Positions 22,080 to 32,030 of a stretch of DNA of 64,000 bases are shown in pieces. This stretch comes from Symbiodinium natans (taxonomy: Eukaryota; Sar; Dinophyceae; Suessiales; Symbiodiniaceae), in the NCBI GenBank assembly GCA_905221605.1, contig CAJNDS010000064.1, positions 74,182 to 138,181 of the forward strand, in the 5' to 3' direction. The number at the start of each line of letters is the position of its first letter. Positions within the stretch are counted from its first letter, which is position 1. A program made the translations under genes and the position numbers. The notes under the pieces are model-generated. The model had not been told where the DNA came from. It searched no databases and worked only from the letters and a program-made list of their open reading frames with translations.

Positions 22080-23252
22080 TCAGAAAACCTCCAGCTCGCC
22101 GTGCCCACAGTGATCACAGTGATCACAATCCTGTCTACGTCGCTTGAGTGGAGCGACAGTCACTTCCAAAGTGCTCGTGCTGCTTAAGCCACGTCCCAGC
22201 ACGGGAATCTGGGAAGAGCTGCAGTCTTCGAGCTTTGTGCCATTGCGGATGCATCTCACATAATCTCCGTTTGCATCTGCGTCAGTTGTCATCTGGCGCT
22301 CGCAGATGGATTTGGCGACCTCAAGTTTCTTCAACTTGTCTTCCCTTGCTTTGTCTGCTTCCTCTTTCTCCTCAGAGCCTGGCTGGGAATCCAGCTGAGA
22401 AGCTTTCAAAGCTCGAGCAATCTTCTGACTGGCTTTCTTCTGCTGAGTCTTCAACAGCTCGACCATTCGGTCATCTGCTCCACCACTATTCATGCGAGGG
22501 ACGGTCTTCTCGGCATATGCAATGTCTTTGTGCAGTCGGCAGTAGATGTCGCGCTGCCGGAGATCACGTGGGTTTCGGCAACCCTGTTTCTTGCAACACC
22601 CGAGCGCTGGACAGTCACCCAGCTTCTCGATTTGTAATGCTGCCTCAACTCTCATCACCGTCTCCTGCCGGCTGCCTGGGTGATTGCTTTCAACCTCAAC
22701 CAAGATCGGTTTCAGAATGGCGAAAATTGCCCCCCTGCGGGCCATGGCTGCAGGTGCACCCTTTCGCCAATGCAAATATGCTCCCCAACGCAGCTGCAGC
22801 ACAATTTGCCGAGGTTGCCGTGAGAGGTCCGTCAGCCGCCACCGCAGATACTGCTCCCCGTTCGCCATCTTGTCCCTGGCAGAGTTGTAGTACAGAACCC
22901 CAATGATGATGTTGTCCTTTGCTTTCATCGTCCTGTCAGAACCGCAATAAAGGGGAATGTGCGAGAATGAAACATACCGTCTATTTGGCTTCTGAACTTC
23001 ACTCGCCCATTTCTCAGCCGGAACTGTTCTGTTGACAATGGGCAGCCCGGAGAACTGCTCAACGTCACTTGTGCCCTTTTGCTTCTTTGCATCCTGTGGC
23101 TGCTCTGCATCCTGTGGTTGCTCTGCATCCTGTGGTTGTACATCTCGGGCCGGCTCGTGTGCAGCTTCCTCACAAGCTGGCATCTGCGGCTCAGAGGGCC
23201 CAGCATCTACGTCGGGCGCCCGGGCTCCGAGAATGGACTCGTCTTCTCCCAT
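22080..23252 (-). CDS. MCM10: MCM10-like replication initiation factor
   Basis: An uninterrupted 390-codon frame. MCM10 binds DNA and the CMG helicase and loads polymerase alpha during replication initiation in the nucleus. The N-terminus is acidic with three QPQDAE repeats (residues 39-55). FSGLPIVNRTVP (67-78) matches the conserved entry to the MCM10 core. The OB-fold follows (IIIGVLYY, QYLRWRLTDLSRQPRQIVLQ, RRGAIFAILKPILVEV, about 95-205). Then comes the CCCH zinc motif (C219 or C220, C225, C238, H241) and a charged coiled segment (255-325). ATG at 23252 is preferred because a spliced-leader relic lies just upstream; the frame stays open to 23348. The lack of introns over 1.1 kb suggests a retrocopy. 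The stop at 22080 may be real, or an intron may link to protein-like sequence further down. Length is shorter than animal MCM10, which has a C-terminal domain not seen here. Confidence 0.8.
   Translation of the reverse strand: MGEDESILGARAPDVDAGPSEPQMPACEEAAHEPARDVQPQDAEQPQDAEQPQDAKKQKGTSDVEQFSGLPIVNRTVPAEKWASEVQKPNRRYVSFSHIPLYCGSDRTMKAKDNIIIGVLYYNSARDKMANGEQYLRWRLTDLSRQPRQIVLQLRWGAYLHWRKGAPAAMARRGAIFAILKPILVEVESNHPGSRQETVMRVEAALQIEKLGDCPALGCCKKQGCRNPRDLRQRDIYCRLHKDIAYAEKTVPRMNSGGADDRMVELLKTQQKKASQKIARALKASQLDSQPGSEEKEEADKAREDKLKKLEVAKSICERQMTTDADANGDYVRCIRNGTKLEDCSSSQIPVLGRGLSSTSTLEVTVAPLKRRRQDCDHCDHCGHGELEVF
23090..23142. repeat. 18-bp in-frame repeat in MCM10-like gene
   Basis: Three near-identical 18-bp units (CTCTGCATCCTGTGGTTG type on the plus strand) encode the QPQDAE hexapeptide repeats of the acidic N-terminal part. 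Confidence 0.85.
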
Positions 23253-23276
23253 GGCACTGTGCTGAGGGCGCGCAAC

Positions 23277-23290
23277 CTTGAGCCAAATGC
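23277..23290 (-). other. relict spliced-leader sequence
   Basis: On the minus strand the bases read CATTTGGCTCAAG, which equals the 3' part of the conserved dinoflagellate spliced leader with one T missing. It is followed by a 24-base leader and the ATG of the MCM10-like gene. In dinoflagellates such relics mark genes that re-entered the genome from trans-spliced mRNA. The 5' part of the leader is not clearly preserved, which is common for relics. Confidence 0.6.
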
Positions 23291-23357
23291 CCTTTGCGAC
23301 TTGATGCATCTGTGCCTGCCAGCCCTCTAGTAGCCTTGTACAGTGCATAGGGCAGGA

Positions 23358-23540
23358 TTACAGAAAGCACAACGTCACGTCAGATCCATCCGTTTGCTGG
23401 CCAAAGGGCATGTCTAGCTGCGTGTACCGCATCTTCAGGAGATGCTCGAGCTCTTGCTGCATCAAGCGACGTTCGGCCTGGTGTGCGCACGGAAAAGTAG
23501 TCCACTGTTCTTCCGTTATGCAACCGAAAAAAAGGACATG
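23358..23540 (-). CDS. candidate exon, unknown
   Basis: Minus-strand stretch encoding FGCITEEQWTTFPCAHQAER and RLMQQELEHLLKMRYTQLDM, followed by GSD and a GTGACG donor-like site. Splicing to the CCTCAG near 23262 would join it in phase to the MCM10-like frame, an alternative to the retrocopy view. It may equally be a remnant of an unrelated gene. The segment is a probable coiled coil. Confidence 0.35.
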   Translation of the reverse strand, partial: HVLFFGCITEEQWTTFPCAHQAERRLMQQELEHLLKMRYTQLDMPFGQQTDGSDVTLCFL

Positions 23541-23764
23541 CAAGTCATGCAAGCAGGATGCCTTTAGCTGCTGCTTTTGCCGTGGCCGCGCGAGCCTTCG
23601 CGGCTCGCACGAATGTAGAGTAGCCCTGCCGAAGGCATGCTGACAATCAACGCAAACTCCCGGAGAAATCGCCACACACTTACTTTTCTGTCAGGCGCAG
23701 CCTGTGGCATATGCGAGTGAAACATCCAATGGTCCAGAGCGGCATATAATCACTCCGCTAGCCG

Positions 23765-24994
23765 CTAGCCTTCAGAGGGCGACCTCAGGTCTTTAGCATC
23801 AATGGCCATATGGTTTGCAGAGCCCCCGTGCAAAAGCACGAATTCTCTTGTGCTCATGCCAAACTTCAACACATCCTTCTCCTTCAACTCATAGTATCGT
23901 GATGCCTCTATCCGCTTTCCGTTCACAAACGTGCCATTCACGCTCTCTAGGTCCATTATGTATGGCTTTACCAAGCCACTCTTTGCTTGTCTATAATGAA
24001 GAACTGCATGTTGTTTGCTGCACGTGGGGTGATCCGTTGGCACCTCCACAACGCGCCGGTCCTTGCCGAAGAGGTAGCCAACCTCCTTGTGGATTGGAAT
24101 GATTTTGGGTGCCTCGTTGGCTTTTGTGAAAACATAGAGGCGCCACTTCGTCGCAGGCAGTTTGACCTCTGCCGGCACTGTGAACTTCAACGGTATCCCA
24201 TTCTTGGCATTGTCCTCCAACGCCAGCAGGCCGGAAGGCTCAAAATTGGGTTGTTCTTTGGGCTGCTCATTGCCGTCATCCTTCCCTTTGCCCTTCCCCT
24301 TGCCTTTGGGGCCATCCGAGCCTTTACCGGAAAAGCCGAAGCCCGAATCCGGATCGCGGCTTTTGCTGGGCTCCAGCATGCGAGACGGCAGCACATCATC
24401 CTCTCTGCGCTGAGAGGGTTTGGAAGGCGGAGCTTGTCTCTTGAGTTGCTCGCCCTCAGACTCATGGTCGAGCTCCTTGACCTTCCTAGCCTTGTCTGAC
24501 TTGCCCAGGGCCCCAGGCTGCGCGTCCACGTGTTTGCTCTTCTTGTGCTTGGATGGCCTTTCGACTGCCAAGTCACTATCGGAGCCTGCATCGGCCTGCT
24601 TGCTCTTTTTCTTCTGCTTTGACGGCCTCTGCACAGTCAGGTCAGCATGGGGGTCCACATCGGCGTGCTTGCTCTTCTTGTGCTTGGATGGCCTTTCGAC
24701 TGCCAAATCGCTGTCGGAGCCAGCATCAGCATGCTTGCCCCTCCGATGCTTGGACGGCCTTTCAACTGGCAAGTCGCTGTCAGAGCCTCCGTTGGCCGGT
24801 TTGCCCTTGTGCTTGGGCGGCCGCTGCACTGCCAAGTCACTGTCAGAGCCAGGATCGGCTTTGCTCTCTTTGCTCTCCTTCTTGGGAGGCCGCTGTACCG
24901 CCAAGTCGCTGTCAGAGCCCGCATCCACCTTGACTTGCGTACGCTTCGGTGGCCTCTGGACAGCCAAGTCGCTGTCATCGGAGGCGCTGCCCAT
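23765..24994 (-). CDS. SNIP1/Pml1/DAWDLE-type FHA domain protein with BUD13-like repeats
   Basis: A 409-residue, intronless frame. SNIP1/Pml1 proteins belong to the pre-mRNA retention and splicing (RES) complex of the nucleus; the FHA domain binds phosphothreonine peptides. ATG at 24994 is chosen because it begins the first repeat; the frame stays open to 25087. Residues 5-158 hold seven units of about 22 residues with core SDSDLAVQRPPK or SDSDLAVERPSK and Lys-rich linkers. Residues 161-250 are charged and Gly/Lys-rich (GKGKGKGK). GIPLKFTVPAEVKLPATKWR begins the conserved SNIP1 region (266-285). The FHA domain (about 303-388) has YLFGKDRR, the phosphopeptide-binding SKQH, and NGTFVNG. It ends STREFVLLHGGSANH and a short tail. 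The family call is firm; the repeats are discussed as a separate finding. Confidence 0.93.
   Translation of the reverse strand: MGSASDDSDLAVQRPPKRTQVKVDAGSDSDLAVQRPPKKESKESKADPGSDSDLAVQRPPKHKGKPANGGSDSDLPVERPSKHRRGKHADAGSDSDLAVERPSKHKKSKHADVDPHADLTVQRPSKQKKKSKQADAGSDSDLAVERPSKHKKSKHVDAQPGALGKSDKARKVKELDHESEGEQLKRQAPPSKPSQRREDDVLPSRMLEPSKSRDPDSGFGFSGKGSDGPKGKGKGKGKDDGNEQPKEQPNFEPSGLLALEDNAKNGIPLKFTVPAEVKLPATKWRLYVFTKANEAPKIIPIHKEVGYLFGKDRRVVEVPTDHPTCSKQHAVLHYRQAKSGLVKPYIMDLESVNGTFVNGKRIEASRYYELKEKDVLKFGMSTREFVLLHGGSANHMAIDAKDLRSPSEG
24520..24982 (-). repeat. seven tandem protein-coding repeats, about 66 bp each
   Basis: In-frame repeats inside the SNIP1-like gene. Each unit encodes (S)DSDLAVQRPPK or a variant plus a basic spacer of 9-12 residues. 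One unit is diverged to PHADLTVQRPSK. Variation is mostly in the spacers, so the core seems selected. Confidence 0.9.
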
Positions 24995-25099
24995 GGCAGG
25001 CAGCCTACGCTGTGGCGACCTACATTGACACCATCTATCTACCAGCAGCCAGCCATCTGAACAAAGAGGGCAGCGTGTCCTTGACATTACATCTGCATT

Positions 25100-25760
25100 C
25101 TGGGAAGACCGGCATCATGAAGCTCCTGCTTCTGTCCGACACAAAGCACCGAAAGAAACCCGGGATTTGCTCCATGCTTCAACCAATGGGATTCAATAGG
25201 TGTTAATAGCCACACTTCAAAACCAAGAACTCTGTCGTGACAAATTTTGTGGGACAGCATGACACACAAAACATCGGGCACGGGCAATGAAGTGGCAGGG
25301 TGCAGCTGCACTGCCTCGGACTTGTGTGGCCGCAAGGCCAGCTGCGACAAAGCCTTTCCAATGCACAAAGATGTCAAGGCCCAAGCGCCAGCTGAGACAT
25401 CTTGGCTGATTAAGCTGCCTATCGACGCCTATCGACCCCTCAGCTCTTGTCCAACACTCTGCAGTCCTGCCCTTGGCCCCCCCTTGGCTTCAAAAGCTTC
25501 AAGTGCCCCAAACGGCACCTCGGCGGCTCGGCGACCACCTGCACAATGCCGCCGATGCCCAAACTACATGCTGAGTATGCGAGCAAGCCATCCGTATTGG
25601 GTTAGATAAGACAATTTTTTCCACCGAGCCTCAACTCCAGGCTACCGGCCTCCTCTAACCGAGCCTGCCTCAGCCCTTCGGCACATTCCGGCGCATGTCA
25701 ATCGCAGATCCCATGCACCAAGCTTCACGGGGGAGACAAACCGCCACCTTGGAAGAAGTC
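25100..25760. other. no gene recognised
   Basis: Intergenic sequence upstream of the SNIP1-like gene. It may hold its promoter and 5' leader, but no motif was recognised. Open frames here lack protein character. Confidence 0.4.
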
Positions 25761-25840
25761 GATGTGTGTGTTAGGATGGAGCCAGTCCTCACAAGACGCC
25801 CACGTCCCCTCGGCCCTAGCGGCTATCCGCACCCCATCAA

Positions 25841-26375
25841 TCATAGATGTCGACGCTGGGTATGATTACGGCCCTGTGGGACACAGACCCCTGGCAACAT
25901 TAGAGGGGTTCTTTGGATTGGTCGTCTCCTCGATGCGTTCCAGTCCAACGGCAGAAGAAGCATCCTCGGGCATTGTCGCTCCACAAAATGACAGAAAGGT
26001 TGAGAAGTCTTAGAGGACCATTGCGCAGCATGCGCAGCTTGCGCAGCTGGAGGCCCGGCCGCCACCCCACTGGCCTTGGCAGTCAAAAACTCTGCTCGCT
26101 TGCTGCTTGCTGCAATTTCCAGTTTCGAGGATGCCGCAGCTGCACGCTTGGCTTCGATGACCGACTCCTGCTTACGCGGGACCGTTTCAGGACTCCGCGG
26201 GTGCGCGTTGTCGGCCCAGAGCTAACGGTTTTGCTTCGGCTTTGACACGTTTGGGCTGGAAAGCATCCGTCTGAGAACTGTCCAACATGGCCGTTGCCCA
26301 TCTACCACTCTCAGGGTTCAGGTCGTGTTCAGGTTCGTCAGGATTTGGGTTCCAGCACTCCCTTTTGGTCTTCAA
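25841..26375 (-). CDS. unknown Ala-rich protein, partial
   Basis: Two protein-like minus-strand stretches: NPNPDEPEHDLNPESGRWAT and DSSQTDAFQPKRVKAEAKPL (about 26350-26220), then in another frame VIEAKRAAAASSKLEIAASS and KRAEFLTAKASGVAAGPPAA (about 26165-26035). The two are about 50 bases apart and out of frame. A very short intron, or a frameshift in a decayed gene, would explain this. No family recognised. Confidence 0.35.
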
Positions 26376-26460
26376 GGCTTTAGGTTTAGGGTTCAGGGTT
26401 TCTCACCAATTGGGGTTTCAGGGCTTTTCTGCTCCATCTTTTGGGTTCAGGACTTGCCAC
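26370..26460. repeat. degenerate telomere-like TTTAGGG repeats
   Basis: The plus strand reads TTTAGGTTTAGGGTTCAGGG and then further GGGTTTC, GGGTTTCAGGG and GGGTTCAGG words. These are decayed copies of the TTTAGGG-type repeat used at telomeres of many algae and plants. Confidence 0.55.
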
Positions 26461-26741
26461 CCAGGGTGTCCTTTTGCCGTTTTCGGCTTCACGTGTTTAC
26501 CGCAAGCAGCAGAAAACACAGCATCCGCAGGACCACGCAAGTAGCACACCCTGGACCACTTGCATTGGCCAAAGCTGGCCGAAGAGAAAGGGAAATGCGG
26601 AGGAGAGAGACCCACAGCGCACCCTCGACCACGAAAAACCGCGCACCCTCGAGCCCTTTTCGCCATTCAGGACGCCGTGCGGCTCAGAACCGGACTTATC
26701 GTAAAGCTGTCTTGATGAATCTATGCCAAGTAAGTGCAGAC

Positions 26742-27907
26742 TCAGCAAAATCCATGTGTCAGAAGTGTCAGTAGCTGATGCCCATAAAAAACCATATTAC
26801 TACACTTGTGGGTGTGACTTCCCTCTCTCCATTGCGTCTCCTCAGACTCTTCGGCAAGGATGAGCACTTGCTCGACAGCCTTCCAGGGACCAGTTTCGAG
26901 CGTCCACTTGATGACTCCACTTTTTTTGCTACGCACAGAGGACTGGAGCCTTCTGGGCTGCATCACGTGCGTAGCTGACCTTACCAGATGCCCCGTGCTT
27001 GGTTCTGTTTGATGGTGCGAGCATGCGCGAACCGTGCACCTGCTCATCTTCAGCAAGATCTGCCAGCTGCGACGTGGCCCGTTTTGCAGCGATGCCTGTC
27101 AAACTCACACAGTGAAAAAACGCAAGATTTTCACACAACACCCCAGGGTGGGCAACTGTGCCAGGCTGACCCACATTGGCGGGCAATTCACCTGTGAGGC
27201 ACAGCGAGACGTCCATTGCATAAAGCAATCTGCCTCTCGTTGCGCCTTGTAGCGCGACTGCAAAGGCTGCCTCGGTGAAAATTCAGAGAAGACAAACCCC
27301 AGCATGCACCGGTAACGTTTCTTAACGATCAGCTGTCGCCCCTCCAGCAGACTCCAGGAGACTCCAGCACTGAATCGGAGATACTCCGTGTCTTTCGCGA
27401 CTTTCATGTTTTTCCGAGTGGCCGGCAGCCTGAGCGGCCTCCTTTGCAGCCGCCTTTGCAGCCACATGCCTGGACCTCAGCTCGTCGGTTCAGCGGAGTG
27501 TGCAGCTCGTTGTTAAGTTACATGATCCTTGCGCCGGTTCCGCACACTTTTGTGCCACAAAGGTCCGATTGTTGCAGCGCGGCTCTCTTCAGACGCTTGG
27601 CATGCGGCACTCCAGTAGCTCGTGCCGCTCGAAAGGCTTTCAATGCAACCCACGGACCGGCCTGGTGGCGTAGGAAATATACTTTCTTCTGCCAACAACA
27701 CTGTAATTCGAGAGATGTGTGGTGCCAGTCATTGCAAGCCTGCATCCGCTGTGTTGCAAGAAGCGCTCCAGTACCAAGCGGAATTCTGAACTTCTCAATG
27801 ACTGTTTGCCAGGCGAAGGTTGTTTTTTGAGACTTTCGGCATGCAGCGTACAGGCTGCTCACTAGTTCAAGCAACCAGCTGCAGAAACCAGAGAAGACCC
27901 AGTGCAA
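26742..27907 (-). CDS. unknown multi-exon gene
   Basis: Four protein-like minus-strand stretches in order. About 27860-27560: SQKTTFAWQTVIEKFRIPLG, WHHTSLELQCCWQKKVYFLR and WVALKAFRAARATGVPHAKR. About 27420-27230: MKVAKDTEYLRFSAGVSWSL and LIVKKRYRCMLGFVFSEFSP. About 27100-26985: SLTGIAAKRATSQLADLAED and HGSRMLAPSNRTKHG, ending at a GTAAGG donor. About 26930-26750: SGVIKWTLETGPWKAVEQVL and ILAEESEETQWREG. Mixed globular protein, Trp- and Cys-containing. No family recognised; exon order on one strand supports a single gene. Confidence 0.45.
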
Positions 27908-27989
27908 CCTGTAGATGACATAGATGTCCCGCTCTGGATGCTAGGAGCTCGGCCTCCTGTCCAGCTGCAGACTGCGCTACTGCGCGCCT

Positions 27990-29680
27990 GAGTATATCAC
28001 TGATATCACTGAGGTTGCTGGCATGTACAGTGGAACGACTGCATAAGAAACTAAAGCAGAAGAGGCGATTTGGGGATACCCTTCTAGCTGCGGCGAAACT
28101 TAAGGTGCCCCGGTGAAAGGTGGGTCAGTTTCATAGTCATAGAATTCTTCAAGGGGAATCTGGCATGGTTTCCGGCTTACTTCTTGACCCCACCCTCTGT
28201 GTGCCCTAAAAGCATAGTCCGGAAGAATGGACACAAGCCACCCACAAGCCGGAGTGAATGGTGGGTGGGTGTATGCACTGGTACACACTTGCTCAACTTC
28301 AGGGCCTGAATCCTCCAAACAAGGGAGACAGCTTGTGTATGCATGTGGGGATTTAGCCAAGTGGTACAGCGATCGACTAAGAAACTCAGCATGCAATGGA
28401 AGTCAAGACACTTGCTGCTAAAAGTGGCCAACAGGTGCCCAAGAATCCTCTGGAGAATCGCATGAGTCGTGGACGCAGCAGCGGAAGCCCCAATTGCACC
28501 CTGCATCAAACTCAGTTTCGGATTTTCAAGGCTTTTGCTGCTGCATGCATGTGTAAACAGATACAGAATGATATGCATGCAACGCTCTGGCTGCAGCAGG
28601 CTTCCAAACGTCCCAAACATGCCATCAGCGGAGAAGGCTCTGTGAGAGTTGGCCACAGGCAAGGCGAAGAAGCTGCGTACATTCTCTTTGCAGATACGAA
28701 GTTGAAGGCAAAGCTTCAAAAATGAGGGCCAAAATCCTCAAGCATGTGCTGCCACGAACTCAAATCCCATGCACGAACTTGCCCATGAAGAGGGATTGGA
28801 ACGCAAGCAGGACGAGGAGGCAGTGAAGCGTGCGGGCCAATACCGGCCAGCTATGGGTCCAAAGATGCTAGCAGAGTAGAGCAGAGCAGTACGCTGCCTA
28901 CTAGGCACACTTCCAGTTGCAAATGCTGGCCTGGGCCGCACAGGAGGAGCCGACCTGAAGGAACAATGTTAAGTCTGCTTCGATCCATCCTGTGTCGAGT
29001 CAATGGGCCAGCAGTTTTTGTGCTAGAGCGCCATACCATGCAGCAAGTCCACTGCCCCTACATGCATACAAACTCTGCGGCCATGACCTCCCCAGCAATC
29101 TGCCTCATGAACGTATGAACTTGGCATAAACCGTGCCGGCCTGCTCAGGCGAGGCCCCTCGTTTCACCGCCTGGTCCGCGGCATACCGCCTCGCTTGAAT
29201 TATGCTTTGCTATGAGGAAACCCCTTGCAAGACAAGGCAAGGGCCCACGCACAGTGCGTGGAGGACTTAGAGGCGTGATATCCAATTGCACTCAAATGGC
29301 GCGGCATCCTCAGAGCTCCGGCAGGGGAGGCGCACTTCAACCTCGGCTTGGCATACGGATTCCTTCCAAAGGGGCCTGTGCACGCTCATAAGGAAGCTTC
29401 TCAACATGCAGCAGCAATGTCCACAAAGATGCAGCGGCCACTGGCGACGACTTTTGTCATGCAGGCGTGCTGTGTGGCCGTTACTCGCGCCAGCGATCCA
29501 ACGTGACCACCCTGGAGTCGGCGCTGGTGTCGCAAGTCAAGAAGCCAATTAGGCACAACAGGATCAGATCATCCGGGGCTCGGACGTGTGACCTGCCTCC
29601 AAGGCGCTAGCTCTGTAGCCGTGTCCTGGTGACCCGACCCCTATGGCGGCACGCTAGCTGTAGCTTTGCGAAGTACATGC
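27990..29680. other. no clear gene
   Basis: Several open frames (for example 28177-28719 on the minus strand, 180 codons) lack convincing protein character. At 28346-28370 the plus strand has GGGGATTTAGCCAAGTGGTA, which looks like the 5' half of a tRNA but has no partner T arm. Confidence 0.35.
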
Positions 29681-29688
29681 CCATGCGT

Positions 29689-32030
29689 TTAGAGAGAAAG
29701 GTGTCCTTTGAAGAGCAGCGAAAAAATGCTTTGATCCGCTTGGTGTGTCATGAAGCTTGGCACCTGCGAGCGTAGGTATGGTTTCGCTTCTTTGTCAGGA
29801 ACCTGCTCAGTCTGAATGTACGTGAAGGCCTCGTCATCCACTATGTCGCTGGTCAAGGTGCCGGTTTCTGCCACGACAGTCCATCATGCTCGGATCATGC
29901 ATGTTACATTTTCTTGAAAGTACTCTGCACCTCCTCCCTGGTGGAAGTTGCGCACGGCCAGGCCAAGAAGTGTATCTGGATCCTTTGACTTTGGCCGTTT
30001 GCTTTCGCCAATGTGTGTGCGCATGCAACAGAAAGTTACCGAACCTCCGACAGCTTCAGCCACTTCTCAACAAAAGCCACGACTGCCTGCTAACCAGATC
30101 ACTGCCATTCACTGCCTAATGCCATTCCAGACTATCCTCTCCGAATTCGCTGTAATGCAGTACTGTGCCTTGGTCTTTCTGAAGGCCAAGAAGTATGCGC
30201 CGAGCTGGGGCCGATCCGTCAGTGCATACCTGTCTCGGGATGTCGCGGGCTTTTCGCAGGCTTTTCGCGTAAAAATCTTTGTGACACATCTCGATTGGTG
30301 TCACTCTCCACGCCTGGAGGTCATGTTCCTGGCAACCACGTACATGATGGCTCAGTGGAGGGATGCAACTGTGCAGAGTAGAATCTGCTTCGGGCCCAGG
30401 TACTCAACATTGTCCAAGGATCATTTGCTCTAGCGTCAGCTTGCTGGTCCAGTCCACTTCCAGGCACTGCTTGAGGCGCAGAGCCACAACGTCGGACTCC
30501 TGCGAAGATGAGAGGACTGAGAGGAAGGAGACCGGGGAAGCAGAGGAGCGCGTGTCGAGCAGTTAGACAGTTAGACGGCTCCTCCAAGGCTGCGGCCAGG
30601 AAAGGTCTTGGATTTGCATGCCTCGAGCCGAGTCGATATGTGACACCGTATATCTTCACATGACTCCTCCTCGCAACATGACAACAAGACTGCTGGACTG
30701 CACGCAGCCGTGGTGCAAATAGTTTCCAGCATCGATCCACAGCACCACGCCTCTCTCCCAAGGAATTGCCGGGTCCTGCCCAGGTTGCTTCTCCAAACAC
30801 TGCCTGAAAGCAACTACCGAGCAGCCACCACTGCAGGAGCTCGATTGGCCGAGATGGGACATGGGGTCCAAAATTGGGTTGTCCTTGAGCGTCTTCAGGA
30901 TGACGTAGGGCTTCCAAAGCCACCATCCAGCTCCCCTCTTCTGCGACAAGACTTTGTCGTTTGCAGATAGCCAATCAGGACCCAGGTGTTGCTTCCCATA
31001 TGACCTGGCTTGGTCCACGCCATGTTTGAGTGCCTGATCTCTATTCCGTTTCAGCGACTTTCGACAGCAGCCATGGGCGTAGCTGATGGCCGCCAAGTAC
31101 AGGGGCTCTTTCTTCAGTAAGACAGACACAAGAGGTGCTGACACGGGTTCACGCCAATAGCTCTGCAGTACCTGCGTGGCCTTGGAACCCAAGGCTTGGG
31201 CATTCACTTTCTTCGCCTCCTTCGTCTCGTTGTAGAAGGCATGAAACAATTCCTCTGGAGATTCTGCAGTCCCCCAGAAGTGAAAAAGCACCAGGTCCTT
31301 CTCCAGACCCAACCAGCCATCTCCACTTGCGAAGCCGCTGCTTATGAAGGTCCAGTTACTTTTGGCCGGGGCCAGGCCTACAGGCGGAAGAAAGGTGTGC
31401 GTGGGGCCTTCAACCTCAGGCCCTGTCGTGTTCCTGCCTTTGTAATCGAAGAGGCCAGCGAAGTCACCCTTGTTGTTGGTCAAAAACTGGTCCCATGCTT
31501 TGTGGTCCAGGAGGTACGGATTCTCTCGAAGCCAGCTTGCAAACCCCATTAGCAGTGAAACTGCTTCAGGATTCGGCCGCGCGATCACAACTGCAGGAGT
31601 CACAGACTCCGAAAGTATGTGCCGCGAAAAGAAAAGGCTAGCTGATGGCTGTTTTGCTAGCTCAGCCTCCACCAGGAAAGTCGGATCAGAAACAACATAT
31701 ACATCCAAGTCAAGCCATACGGCGCGCACGCCCGACCTCGCTGTGGAGGCCATGGCGAGGTACTTTGCAACCATGGTCTCAACGCCCAGACGCTGAGGCG
31801 CATCGATGCACTGAACCATTGGCCGGTCGTTAAACTTCTGCGAAGTCTTGCAGTTTCTTAATGCTAAAAGATCTCGGCAGAGCACTGTCAGTGGAGATGT
31901 CTTAGACACTGCCCACCAGCGCTTCAACACCACGTCCTTATGCCACGATTGGATTGCCAGAAGGCGTTGTCTAAAATGTAAAACCCCCAGTAGGAACAGA
32001 CTCCGTCGAAACACTAGACCAAAAATAGAC
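29689..32030 (-). CDS. putative glycosyltransferase, two-part
   Basis: A large exon (about 31990-30660) and smaller ones at about 30497-30400, 30233-30115 and 29874-29690. The first half resembles nucleotide-diphospho-sugar transferases: AVWLDLDVYVVSDPTFLV with a DXD motif for metal and sugar nucleotide, and DLVLFHFWGTAESPEEL. The second half resembles another transferase-like family: PLYLAAISYAHGCCRKS, then DQALKHGVDQARSY, then RGAGWWLWKPYVILKTL, then VVLWIDAGNYL. The small exons continue it: SDVVALRLKQCLEVDWTSKL, TDRPQLGAYFLAFRKTKAQY and FMTHQADQSIFSLLFKGHL. The exon at 30233 starts after CGAGACAG and ends at a GC donor. The large exon starts after a TTTTAG acceptor near 31968. Likely Golgi, but no certain signal anchor is placed. 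Enzyme family is inferred from motifs; substrate unknown. Confidence 0.65.

Noticed and set aside
28346-28420. tRNA-like GGGGATTTAGCCAAGTGGTA
   Set aside because: The D-arm-like part is good, but no anticodon stem, T arm (GGTTCGA-type) or acceptor partner follows; at most a tRNA-derived repeat.
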